Positions 52,504-63,925 of a DNA stretch of 64,000 nucleotides are shown here, one piece after another. The stretch is taken from assembly GCF_051014685.1 (NCBI RefSeq), contig NW_027478967.1, forward strand, positions 186,001-250,000. The letters are read 5' to 3'. This DNA is from Ptiloglossa arizonensis (lineage: Eukaryota > Arthropoda > Insecta > Hymenoptera > Colletidae). The first letter of the stretch is position 1, and each line of letters begins with the position of its first letter. A program made the translations under genes and the position numbers. Below the pieces are notes generated by a model. It did no database searches. It was not told the origin of the DNA and saw only the letters and a program-made list of their open reading frames with translations.

Positions 52504-53388
52504 GAATTGCGAAAAATTTTTTGCCTTCTCAACGATTTCTTGTCTTCAAACTCCCATATCTCGCGAACGGATTGACCTAACCCAAAAATTCCTATTGCAT
52601 CTGAAAGTAGAAACTCGCCCGATTACAACGGTATGTGCATTTTTTCCCTAGGCCATTCTGGTTAAGCGTTTGAAGCAGCAGAATTGCGAAAAATTTTTTG
52701 CCTTCTCAACCATTTCTTGGCTTCAAACTCCCATATCTCGCGAACGGATTGACCTAACCCAAAAATTCCTATTGAATCTGAAAGTAGAAACTCGCCCGAT
52801 TACAACGGTATGTGTATTTTTTCCCTAGGCCATTCTGGTTAAGCGTTTGGAGCAGCAGAATTGTGAAAAATTTTTTGCCTTCTCAACGATTTCTTGTCTT
52901 CAAACTCCCATATCTCGCGAACGGATTGACCTAACCCAAAAATTCCTATTGCATCTGAAAGTAGAAACTCGCCCGATTATAACGGTATGTGTATTTTTTC
53001 CCTAGGCCATTCTGGTTAAGCGTTTGAAGCAGCAGAATTGCGAAAAATTTTTTGCCTTCTCAACCATTTCTTGGCTTCAAAGTCCCATATCTCGCGAACG
53101 GATTGACGTCACCCAAAAATTCCTATTGCATCTGAAAGTAGAAACTCGCCCAATTACAACGGTATGTGTATTTTTTCCCTAGGCCATTCTGGTTAAGCGT
53201 TTGGAGCAGCAGAATTGCGAAAAATTTTTTGCCTTCTCAACCATTTCTTGGCTTCAAAGTCCCATATCTCGCGAACGGATTGACCTAACCCAAAAATTCC
53301 TATTGCATCTGAAAGTAGAAACTCGCCCCATTACAACGGTATGTGTATTTTTTCCCTAGGCCATTCTGGTTGAGCGTTCGGAGCAGCA
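52504..53388. repeat. 5-monomer HOR, 885 bp, copy 1
   Basis: First of three tandem pentamers. TTGAATCTG lies at about 52,772, 53,657 and 54,542, and CCCAATTACAACGG at about 53,150, 54,035 and 54,920, all 885 bp (5 x 177) apart. Copy 1 has two private changes, GTGCATTTT near 52,637 and AAGTCCC near 53,080. Confidence 0.92.
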
Positions 53389-54273
53389 GAATTGCGAAAA
53401 ATTTTTTGCCTTCTCAACGATTTCTTGTCTTCAAACTCCCATATCTCGCGAACGGATTGACCTAACCCAAAAATTCCTATTGCATCTGAAAGTAGAAACT
53501 CGCCCGATTACAACGGTATGTGTATTTTTTCCCTAGGCCATTCTGGTTAAGCGTTTGAAGCAGCAGAATTGCGAAAAATTTTTTGCCTTCTCAACCATTT
53601 CTTGGCTTCAAACTCCCATATCTCGCGAACGGATTGACCTAACCCAAAAATTCCTATTGAATCTGAAAGTAGAAACTCGCCCGATTACAACGGTATGTGT
53701 ATTTTTTCCCTAGGCCATTCTGGTTAAGCGTTTGGAGCAGCAGAATTGTGAAAAATTTTTTGCCTTCTCAACGATTTCTTGTCTTCAAACTCCCATATCT
53801 CGCGAACGGATTGACCTAACCCAAAAATTCCTATTGCATCTGAAAGTAGAAACTCGCCCGATTATAACGGTATGTGTATTTTTTCCCTAGGCCATTCTGG
53901 TTAAGCGTTTGAAGCAGCAGAATTGCGAAAAATTTTTTGCCTTCTCAACCATTTCTTGGCTTCAAACTCCCATATCTCGCGAACGGATTGACGTCACCCA
54001 AAAATTCCTATTGCATCTGAAAGTAGAAACTCGCCCAATTACAACGGTATGTGTATTTTTTCCCTAGGCCATTCTGGTTAAGCGTTTGGAGCAGCAGAAT
54101 TGCGAAAAATTTTTTGCCTTCTCAACCATTTCTTGGCTTCAAAGTCCCATATCTCGCGAACGGATTGACCTAACCCAAAAATTCCTATTGCATCTGAAAG
54201 TAGAAACTCGCCCCATTACAACGGTATGTGTATTTTTTCCCTAGGCCATTCTGGTTGAGCGTTCGGAGCAGCA
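53389..54273. repeat. 5-monomer HOR, 885 bp, copy 2
   Basis: Second pentamer. In order the monomers carry GTTTGAAGC, TTGAATCTG with AATTGTG, ATTATAACGG with GACGTCACCC, CCCAATTAC with AAGTCCC, and CCCCATTAC with GGTTGAGCGTTCGG. I found no difference from copy 3. Confidence 0.92.
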
Positions 54274-55158
54274 GAATTGCGAAAAATTTTTTGCCTTCTC
54301 AACGATTTCTTGTCTTCAAACTCCCATATCTCGCGAACGGATTGACCTAACCCAAAAATTCCTATTGCATCTGAAAGTAGAAACTCGCCCGATTACAACG
54401 GTATGTGTATTTTTTCCCTAGGCCATTCTGGTTAAGCGTTTGAAGCAGCAGAATTGCGAAAAATTTTTTGCCTTCTCAACCATTTCTTGGCTTCAAACTC
54501 CCATATCTCGCGAACGGATTGACCTAACCCAAAAATTCCTATTGAATCTGAAAGTAGAAACTCGCCCGATTACAACGGTATGTGTATTTTTTCCCTAGGC
54601 CATTCTGGTTAAGCGTTTGGAGCAGCAGAATTGTGAAAAATTTTTTGCCTTCTCAACGATTTCTTGTCTTCAAACTCCCATATCTCGCGAACGGATTGAC
54701 CTAACCCAAAAATTCCTATTGCATCTGAAAGTAGAAACTCGCCCGATTATAACGGTATGTGTATTTTTTCCCTAGGCCATTCTGGTTAAGCGTTTGAAGC
54801 AGCAGAATTGCGAAAAATTTTTTGCCTTCTCAACCATTTCTTGGCTTCAAACTCCCATATCTCGCGAACGGATTGACGTCACCCAAAAATTCCTATTGCA
54901 TCTGAAAGTAGAAACTCGCCCAATTACAACGGTATGTGTATTTTTTCCCTAGGCCATTCTGGTTAAGCGTTTGGAGCAGCAGAATTGCGAAAAATTTTTT
55001 GCCTTCTCAACCATTTCTTGGCTTCAAAGTCCCATATCTCGCGAACGGATTGACCTAACCCAAAAATTCCTATTGCATCTGAAAGTAGAAACTCGCCCCA
55101 TTACAACGGTATGTGTATTTTTTCCCTAGGCCATTCTGGTTGAGCGTTCGGAGCAGCA
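54274..55158. repeat. 5-monomer HOR, 885 bp, copy 3
   Basis: Third pentamer, with the same monomer order as copy 2. This pentamer shares only two monomer types with the one at 6,857-8,626, so five-monomer units arose twice from different sets. Confidence 0.92.
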
Positions 55159-55429
55159 GAATTGCGAAAAATTTTTTGCCTTCTCAACGATTTCTTGTCT
55201 TCAAACTCCCATATCTCGCGAACGGATTGACCTAACCCAAAAATTCCTATTGCATCTGAAAGTAGAAACTCGCCCGATTACAACGGTATGTGTATTTTTT
55301 CCCTAGGCCATTCTGGTTAAGCGTTTGAAGCAGCAGAATTGCGAAAAATTTTTTGCCTTCTCAACCATTTCTTGGCTTCAAACTCCCATATCTCGCGAAC
55401 GGATTGACCTAACCCAAAAATTCCTATTG
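55159..55429. repeat. 5-monomer HOR, partial fourth copy
   Basis: About 271 bp continue the pentamer until TTGAATCTG would be expected; instead the sequence reads TTGCATCTG. The array then passes into the 34.4-kb-like block. Confidence 0.85.
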
Positions 55430-55444
55430 CATCTGAAAGTAGAA

Positions 55445-56575
55445 ACTCGCCCGATTACAACGGTATGTGTATTTTTTCCCTAGGCCATTCTGGTTAAGCG
55501 TTTGGAGCAGCAGAAGTGCGAAAAATTTGTTGTCTTCTCAACCATTTCTTAGCTTCAAACTCCCATATCACGCGAATGGATTGACGTAACCCAAAAATTC
55601 CTGTTGCATCTCAAAGTAGAAACTCGCCCGATTACAACGGTATGTGTATTTTTTCCATAGGCCGTTCTGGATAAGCGTTTGGAGCAGCAGAATTGCGAAA
55701 AATTTTTTGCCTTCTCAACCATTTCTTGTCTTCAAACTCCCATATCTCGCGAACGGATTGACCTAACCCAAAAAATTCCGATTGCATCTGAAAGTAGAAA
55801 CTCGCCCGATTACATCGGTATTTCTATTTTTTCCCTAGGCCATTCTGGTTAAGCGTTTGGAGCAGCAGAATAGCGAAAAATTTTTTGCCTTCTCAACCAT
55901 TTCTTGGCTTCAAAGTCCCATATCTCGCGAACGGATTGACCTAACCCAAAAATTCCTATTGCATCTGAAAGTAGAAACTCGCCCGATTACAGCGGTATGT
56001 GTATTTTTTCCCTAGGCGGTTCTGGTTAAGCGTTTGGAGCAGCAGAATTGTGAAAAATTTCTCGCCTTCTGAACCATTTCTTGGCTTCAAACTCCCATAT
56101 CTCGCGAACGGATTGACCTAACCCAAAAATTCCTATGGCATCTGAAAGTAGAAACTCACCCGATTACAACGGTATGTGTATTTTTTCCCTTGGCCATTCT
56201 GGTTAAGCGTTTGGAGCAGCAGAAGTGCGAAAAATTTGTTGTCTTCTCAACCATTTCTTAGCTTCAAACTCCCATATCTCGCGAACGGATTGACCTAACC
56301 CAAAAATTCCTATTGCATCTGAAAGTAGAAACCCGCCCGATTACAACAGTATGTGTATTTTTTCCGTAGGCCGTTCTGGTTAAGCGTTTGGAGCATCAGA
56401 AGTGCGAAAAATTTGTTGTCTTCTCAACAATTTCTTAGCTTCAAACTCCCATATCTCGCGAACGGATTGACCTAACCCAAAGGTTCCTGTTGCATGTGAA
56501 AGTAGAATCTCGCCCGATTACAACGGTATGTGTATTTTTTCCCAAGGCCATTCTGGTTAAGCGTTCGGAGCAGCG
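55445..56575. repeat. Distant copy of the 34.4-35.5 kb block
   Basis: The block matches 34,375-35,505 at a constant offset of 21,070 bp. I saw about four substitutions: CATATCACGCG near 55,569, TTCCGATTGC near 55,780, GCGGTTCTGG near 56,020 and GAGCATCAG near 56,394. Constant offset means no net monomer change inside this 1.1-kb stretch. Confidence 0.8.
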
Positions 56576-58270
56576 GAATTGCGAAAAATTTTTTGCCTTC
56601 TCAACGATTTCTTGTCTTCAAACTCCCATATCTCGCGAACGGATTGACCTAACCCAAAAATTCCTATTACATCTGAAAGTAGAAACTCGCCCGATTACAA
56701 CGGTATGTGTATTTTTTCCCTAGGCCATTCTGGTTAAGCGTTTGAAGCAGCAGAATTGCGAAAAATTTGTTGTCTTCTCAACCATTTCTTAGCTTCAAAC
56801 TCCCATATCTCGCGAATGGATTGACGTAACCCAAAAATTCCTGTTGCATCTCAAAGTAGAAACTCGCCCGATTACAACGGTATGTGTATTTTTTCCATAG
56901 GCCGTTCTGGTTAAGCGTTCGGAGCAGCAGAATTGCGAAAAATTTTTTGTCTTCTCAACCATTTCTTGGCTTCAAAGTCCCATATCTCGCGAACGGATTG
57001 ACCTAACCCAAAAATTCCTATTGCATCTGAAAGTAGAAACTCGCCCCATTACAACGGTATGTGTATTTTTTCCCTAGGCCATTCTGGTTAAGCGTTTGGA
57101 GCAGCAGAATTGCGAAAAATTTTTTGTCTTCTCAGCCATTTCTTAGCTTCAAACTCCCATATCTCGCGAACGGATTGACCTAACCCAAAAATTCCTATTG
57201 CATCTGAAAGTAGAAACTCGCCCGATTACAACGGTATGTGTATTTTTTCCCTAGGCCATTCTGGTTAAGCGTTTGGAGGAACAGAATTACGAAAAATTTT
57301 TTGCCTTCTCAAGCATTTCTTGGCTTCAAACTCCCATATCTCGCGAACGGATTGACCTAACCCAAAAGTTCCTGTTGCATGTGAAAGTAGAAACTCGCCC
57401 GATTACAGCGGTATGTGTATTTTTTCCCTAGGCGATTCTGGTTAAGCGTTTGGAGCAGCATAATTGTGAAAAATTTCTCGCCTTCTGAACCATTTCTTGG
57501 CTTCAAACTCCCATATCTCGCGAACGGATTGACCTAACCCAAAAATTCCTATGGCATCTGAAAGTAGAAACTCACCCGATTACAACGGTATGTGTATTTT
57601 TTCCCTTGGCCATTCTGGTTAAGCGTTTGGAGCAGCAGAAGTGCGAAAAATTTGTTGTCTTCTCAACCATTTCTTAGCTTCAAACTCCCATATCTCGCGA
57701 ACGGATTGACCTAACCCAAAAATTCCTATTGCATCTGAAAGTAGAAACCCGCCCGATTACAACAGTATGTGTATTTTTTCCGTAGGCCGTTCTGGTTAAG
57801 CGTTTGGAGCAGCAGAAGTGCGAAAAATTTGTTGTCTTCTCAACAATTTCTTAGCTTCAAACTCCCATATCTCGCGAACGGATTGACCTAACCCAAAGGT
57901 TCCTGTTGCATGTGAAAGTAGAATCTCGCCCGATTACAACGGTATGTGTATTTTTTCCCTAGGCCATTCTGGTTAAGCGTTCGGAGCAGCGGAATTGCGA
58001 AAAATTTTTTGCCTTCTCAACGATTTCTTGTCTTCAAACTCCCATATCTCGCGAACGGATTGACCTAACCCAAAAATTCCTATTACATCTGAAAGTAGAA
58101 ACTCGCCCGATTACAACGGTATGTGTATTTTTTCCCTAGGCCATTCTGGTTAAGCGTTTGAAGCAGCAGAATTGCGAAAAATTTTTTGCCTTCTCAACCA
58201 TTTCTTAGCTTCAAACTCCCAAATCTCGCGAACGGATTGACGTCACCCAAAAATTCCTATTGCATCTGAA
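56576..58270. repeat. Mosaic of monomers resembling 30.8-34 kb
   Basis: Ordered runs here match separate places: 56,576-56,750 resembles 33,026-33,200, and 56,930-57,400 resembles 33,560-34,040. They are joined by a short GAATGGATTGACG stretch. A private change, GCATAATTG near 57,468, is present. No block longer than about 0.5 kb could be assigned to one source. Confidence 0.65.
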
Positions 58271-58800
58271 AGTAGAAACTCGCCCGTTTATAACGGTATG
58301 TGTATTTTTTCCCTAGGCCATTCTGGTTAAGCGTTTGGAGCAGCAGAATTGCGAAAAATTTTTTGCCTTCTCAACCATTTCTTGGCTTCAAAGTCCCATA
58401 TCTCGCGAACGGATTGACCTAACCCAAAAGTTCCTGTTGCATGTAAAAGTAGAAACTCGCCCGATTACAACGGTATGTGTATTTTTTCCCTAGGCCATTC
58501 TGGTTAAGCGTTCGGAGCAGCAGAATTGCGAAAAATTTTTTGTCTTCTCAACCATTTCTTAGCTTCAAACTCCCATATCTCGCGCACGGATTAACCTAAC
58601 CCAAAAAAATCCTATTGCATCTGAAAGTAGAAACTCGCCCGAATACATCGGTATTTCTATTTTTTCCCTAGGCCATTCTGGTTAAGCGTTTGGAGCAGCA
58701 GAATAGCGAAAAATTTTTTGCCTTCTCAACCATTTCTTGGCTTCAAAGTCCCATATCTCGCGAACGGATTGACCTAACCCAAAAATTCCTATTGCATCTG
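58270..58800. repeat. Segment sharing a rare A7T mutation with 46.4 kb
   Basis: The run CCCAAAAAAATCC at 58,600 and the same run at 46,383 are the only two I found; other long monomers read A6TT. The offset is 12,217 bp (69 x 177 + 4). Similarity covers about 46,060-46,590 against 58,280-58,800, three monomers, with private changes in the 46-kb copy (TTCCATGTAAAAG, GGCCTTTCTGG). Confidence 0.72.
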
Positions 58801-61800
58801 AAAGTAGAAACTCGCCCGATTACAACGGTATGTGTATTTTTTCCCTAGGCCATTCTGGTTAAGCGTTTGGAGGAACAGAATTGCGAAAAATTTCTCGCCT
58901 TCTGAACCATTTCTTGGCTTCAAACTCCCATATCTCGCGAACGGTTTGACCTAACCCAAAAATTCCTATGGCATCTGAAAGTAGAAACTCGCCCGATTAC
59001 AACGGTATGTGTATTTTTTCCCTAGGCCATTCTGGTTAAGCGTTTGGAGCAGCAGAATTGTGAAAAATTTTTTGCCTTCTCTACCATTTCTTGGCTTCAA
59101 ACTCCCATATCTCGCGAACGGATTGACCTAACCCAAAAATTCCTATTGCATCTGAAAGTAGAAACTCGCCCGATTACGACGGTATGTGTATTTTTTCCCT
59201 AGGCCATTCTGGTTAAGCGTTTGGAGCAGCAGAATTGCGAAAAATTTTTTGGCTTCTCAACGATTTCTTGTCTTCAAACTCCCATATCTCGCGAACGGAT
59301 TGACCTAACCCAAAAATTCCTATTGCATCTGAAAGTAGAAACTCGCCCGATTACAACGGTATGTGTATTTCTTCCCTAGGGCATTCTGGTTAAGCGTTTG
59401 AAGCAACAGAATTGCGAAAAATTTTTTGCCTTCTCAACCATTTCTTAGCTTCAAACTCCCAAATCTCGCGAACGGATTGACGTCACCCAAAAATTCCTTT
59501 TGCATCTGAAAGTAGAAACTCGCCCGATTACAACGGTATGTGTATTTTTTCCCTAGGCCATTCTGGTTAAGCGTTTGGAGCAGCAGAATTGCGAAAAATT
59601 TTTTGCCTTCTCAACGATTTCTTGGTTTCAAAGTCCCATATCTCGCGAACGGATTGACCTAACCCAAAAATTCCTATTGCATCTGAAAGTAGAAACCCGC
59701 CCGATTACAACAGTATGTGTATTTTTTCCGTAGGCCATTCTGGTTAAGCGTTTGGAGCAGCAGAAGTGCGAAAAATTTGTTGTCTTCTCAACAATTTCTT
59801 AGCTTCAAACTCCCATATCTCGCGAACGGATTGACCTAACCCAAAAGTTCCTGTTGCATGTGAAAGTAGAATCTCGCCCGATTACAACGGTATGTGTATT
59901 TTTTCCCTAGGCCATTCTGGTTAAGCGTTCGGAGCAGCGGAATTGCGAAAAATTTTTTGCCTTCTCAACGATTTCTTGTCTTCAAACTCCCATATCTCGC
60001 GAACGGATTGACCTAACCCAAAAATTCCTATTGCATCTGAAAGTAGAAACTCGCCCGATTACAACGGTATGTGTATTTTTTCCCTAGGCCATTCTGGTTA
60101 AGCGTTTGAAGCAGCAGAATTGCGAAAAATTTTTTGCCTTCTCAACCATTTCTTGGCTTCAAACTCCCATATCTCGCGAACGGATTGACCTAACCCAAAA
60201 ATTCCTATTGAATCTGAAAGTAGAAACTCGCCCGATTACAACGGTATGTGTATTTTTTCCCTAGGCCATTCTGGTTAAGCGTTTGGAGCAGCAGAATTGT
60301 GAAAAATTTTTTGCCTTCTCTACCGTTTCTTGGCTTCAAACTCCCATATCTCGCGAACGGATTGACCTAACCCAAAAATTCCTATTGCATCTGAAAGTAG
60401 CAACTCGCCCGATTACAACTGTATGTGTATTTTTTCCCTAGGCCATTCTGGTTAAGCGTTTGAAGCAGCAGAATTGCGAAAAATTTTTTGCCTTCTCAAC
60501 CATTTCTTAGCTTCAAACTCCCAAATCTCGCGAACGGATTGACGTCACCCAAAAATTCCTGTTGCATCTGAAAGTAGAAACTCGCCCGATTACAACGGTA
60601 TGTGTATTTTTTCCCTAGGCCATTCTGGTTAAGCGTTTGGAGCAGCAGAATTGCGAAAAATTTTTTGCCTTCTCAACCATTTCTTGGCTTCAAAGTCCCA
60701 TATCTCGCGAACGGATTGACCTAACCCAAAAGTTCCTGTTGCATGTGAAAGCAGAAACTCGCCCGATTACAACGGTATGTGTATTTTTTCCCTAGGCCAT
60801 TCTGGTTAAGCGTTCGGAGCAGCAGAATTGCGAAAAATTTTTTGCCTTCTCAACGATTTCTTGTCTTCAAACTCCCATATCTCGCGAACGGATTGACCTA
60901 ACCCAAAAATTCCTATTGCATCTGAAAGTAGAAACCCGCCCGATTACAACAGTATGTGTATTTTTTCCGTAGGCCGTTCTGGTTAAGCGTTTGGAGCAGC
61001 AGAAGTGCGAAAAATTTGTTGTCTTCTCAACAATTTCTTGTCTTCAAACTCCCATATCTCGCGAACGGATTGACCTAACCCAAAAATTCCTATTGCATCT
61101 GAAAGTAGAAACCCGCCCGATTACAACAGTATGTGTATTTTTTCCGTAGGCCATTCTGGTTAAGCGTTTGAAGCAGCAGAATTGCGAAAAATTTGTTGTC
61201 TTCTCAACAATTTCTTAGCTTCAAACTCCCATATCTCGCGAACGGATTGACCTAACTCAAAAGTTCCTGTTGCATGTGAAAGTAGAATCTCGCCCGATTA
61301 CAACGGTATATGTATTTTTTCCCTAGGCCATTCTGGTTAAGCGTTCGGAGCAGCGGAATTGCGAAAAATTTTTTGCCTTCTCAACGATTTCTTGTCTTCA
61401 AACTCCCATATCTCGCGAACGGATTGACCTAACCCAAAAATTCCTATTGCATCTGAAAGTAGAAACTCGCCCGATTACAACGGTATGTGTATTTTTTCCC
61501 TAGGCCATTCTGGTTAAGCGTTTGAAGCAGCAGAATTGCGAAAAATTTTTTGCCTTCTCAACCATTTCTTGGCTTCAAACTCCCATATCTCGCGAACGGA
61601 TTGACCTAACCCAAAAATTCCTATTGCATCTGAAAGTAGAAACTCGCCCGATTACAACGGTATGTGTATTTTTTCCCTAGGCCATTCTGGTTAAGCGTTT
61701 GGAGCAGCAGAATTGTGAAAAATTTTTTGCCTTCTCTACCATTTCTTGGCTTCAAACTCCCATATCTCGCGAACGGATTGACCTAACCCAAAAATTCCTA

Positions 61801-63925
61801 TTGCATCTGAAAGTAGAAACTCGCCCGATTACAACAGTATGTGTATTTTTTCCGTAGGCCATTCTGGTTAAGCGTTTGGAGCAGCAGAAGTGCGAAAAAT
61901 TTGTTGTCTTCTCAACCATTTCTTAGCTTCAAACTCCCATATCTCGCCAACGGATTGACCTAACCCAAAAGTTCCTGTTGCATGTGAAAGTAGAAACTCG
62001 CCCGATTACAACGGTATGTGTATTTTTTCCCTAGGCCATTCTGGTTAAGCGTTCGGAGCAGCAGAATTGCGAAAAATTTTTTGCCTTCTCAACGATTTCT
62101 TGTCTTCAAACTCCCATATCTCGCGAACGGATTGACCTAACCCAAAAATTACTATTGCATCTGAAAGTAGAAACTCGCCCGATTACAACGGTATGTGTAT
62201 TTTTTCCCTAGGCCATTCTGGTTAAGCGTTTGAAGCAGCAGAATTGCGAAAAATTTTTTGCCTTCTCAACCATTTCTTGGCTTCAAACTCCCATATCTCG
62301 CGAACGGATTGACCTAACCCTAAAATTCGTATTGCATCTGAAAGTAGGAACTCGCCCGATTACAACGGTATGTGTATTTTTTCCCTAGGCCATTCTGGTT
62401 AAGCGTTTGGAGCAGCAGAAGTGCGAAAAATTTGTTGTCTTCTCAACAATTTCTTAGCTTCAAACTCCCATATCTCGCGAACGGATTGACCTAACCCAAA
62501 AGTTCCTGTTGCATGTGAAAGTAGAATCTCGCCCGATTACAACGGTATGTGTATTTTTTCCCTAGGCCATTCTGGTTAAGCGTTCGGAGCAGCGGAATTG
62601 CGAAAAATTTTTTGCCTTCTCTACCGTTTCTTGGCTTCAAACTCCCATATCTCGCGAACGGATTGACCTAACCCAAAAATTCCTATTGCATCTGAAAGTA
62701 GCAGCTCGCCCGATTACAACTGTATGTGTATTTTTTCCCTAGGCCATTCTGGTTAAGCGTTTGAAGCAGCAGAATTGCGAAAAATTTTTTGCCTTCTCAA
62801 CCATTTCTTAGCTTCAAACTCCCAAATCTCGCGAACGGATTGACGTCACCCAAAAATTCCTGTTGCATCTGAAAGTAGAAACTCGCCCGATTACAACGGT
62901 ATGTGTATTTTTTCCCTAGGCCATTCTGGTTAAGCGTTTGGAGGAACAGAATTGCGAAAAATTTTTTGCCTTCTCAAGCATTTCTTGGCTTCAAACTCCC
63001 ATATCTCGCGAACGGATTGACCTAACCAAAAAATTCCTATTGCACCTGAAAGTAGAAACTCGCCCGATTACAACGGTATGTGTATTTTTTCCCTAGGCCA
63101 TTCTGGTTAAGCGTTTGGAGCAGCAGAATTGTGAAAAATTTTTTGCCTTCTCTACCATTTCTTGGCTTCAAACTCCCATATCTGGCGAACGGATTGACCT
63201 AACCCAAAAATTCCTATTGCATCTGAAAGTAGAAACTCGCCCGATTACAAGGGTATGTGTATTTTTTCCCTAGGCCATTCTGGTTAAGCGTTTGGAGCAG
63301 CAGAATTGCGAAAAATTTTTTGGCTTCTCAACGATTTCTTGTCTTCAAACTCCCATATCTCGCGAACGGATTGACCTAACCCAAAAATTCCTATTGCATC
63401 TGAAAGTAGAAACTCGCCCGATTACAACGGTATGTGTATTTTTTCCCTAGGCCATTCTGGTTAAGCGTTTGAAGCAGCAGAATTGGGAAAAATTTTTTGC
63501 CTTCTCAACCATTTCTTGGCTTCAAACTCCCATATCTCGCGAACGGATTGACCTAACCCAAAAATTCCTATTGCATCTGAAAGTAGAAACTCGCCCGATT
63601 ACAACGGTATGTGTATTTTTTCCCTAGGCCATTCTGGTTAAGCGTTTGGAGCAGCAGAATTGTGAAAAATTTTTTGCCTTCTCTACCGTTTCTTGGCTTC
63701 AAACTCCCATATCTCGCGAACGGATTGACCTAACCCAAAAATTCCTATTGCATCTGAAAGTAGCAACTCGCCCGATTACAACGGAATGTGTATTTTTTCC
63801 CTAGGCCATTCTGGTTAAGCGTTTGAAGCAGCAGAATTGCGAAAAATTTTTTGCCTTCTCAACCATTTCTTAGCTTCAAACTCCCAAATCTCGCGAACGG
63901 ATTGACGTCACCCAAAAATTCCTGT
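58800..63925. repeat. Mosaic end section with a local GTAGCA subfamily
   Basis: About 29 monomers of mixed types. The variant GAAAGTAGCA lies at 60,392, 62,693 and 63,755 and was not seen elsewhere in the window; the spacings are 2,301 (13 x 177) and 1,062 (6 x 177) bp. Each is preceded by the CTCTACCGTTTC monomer and followed by the CCAAATCTCG / GACGTCACCC monomer. Rare NruI-site losses occur at about 61,943 (TCTCGCCAACGG) and 63,182 (TCTGGCGAACGG). No extra-A monomer occurs here after 58,605. Confidence 0.72.
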
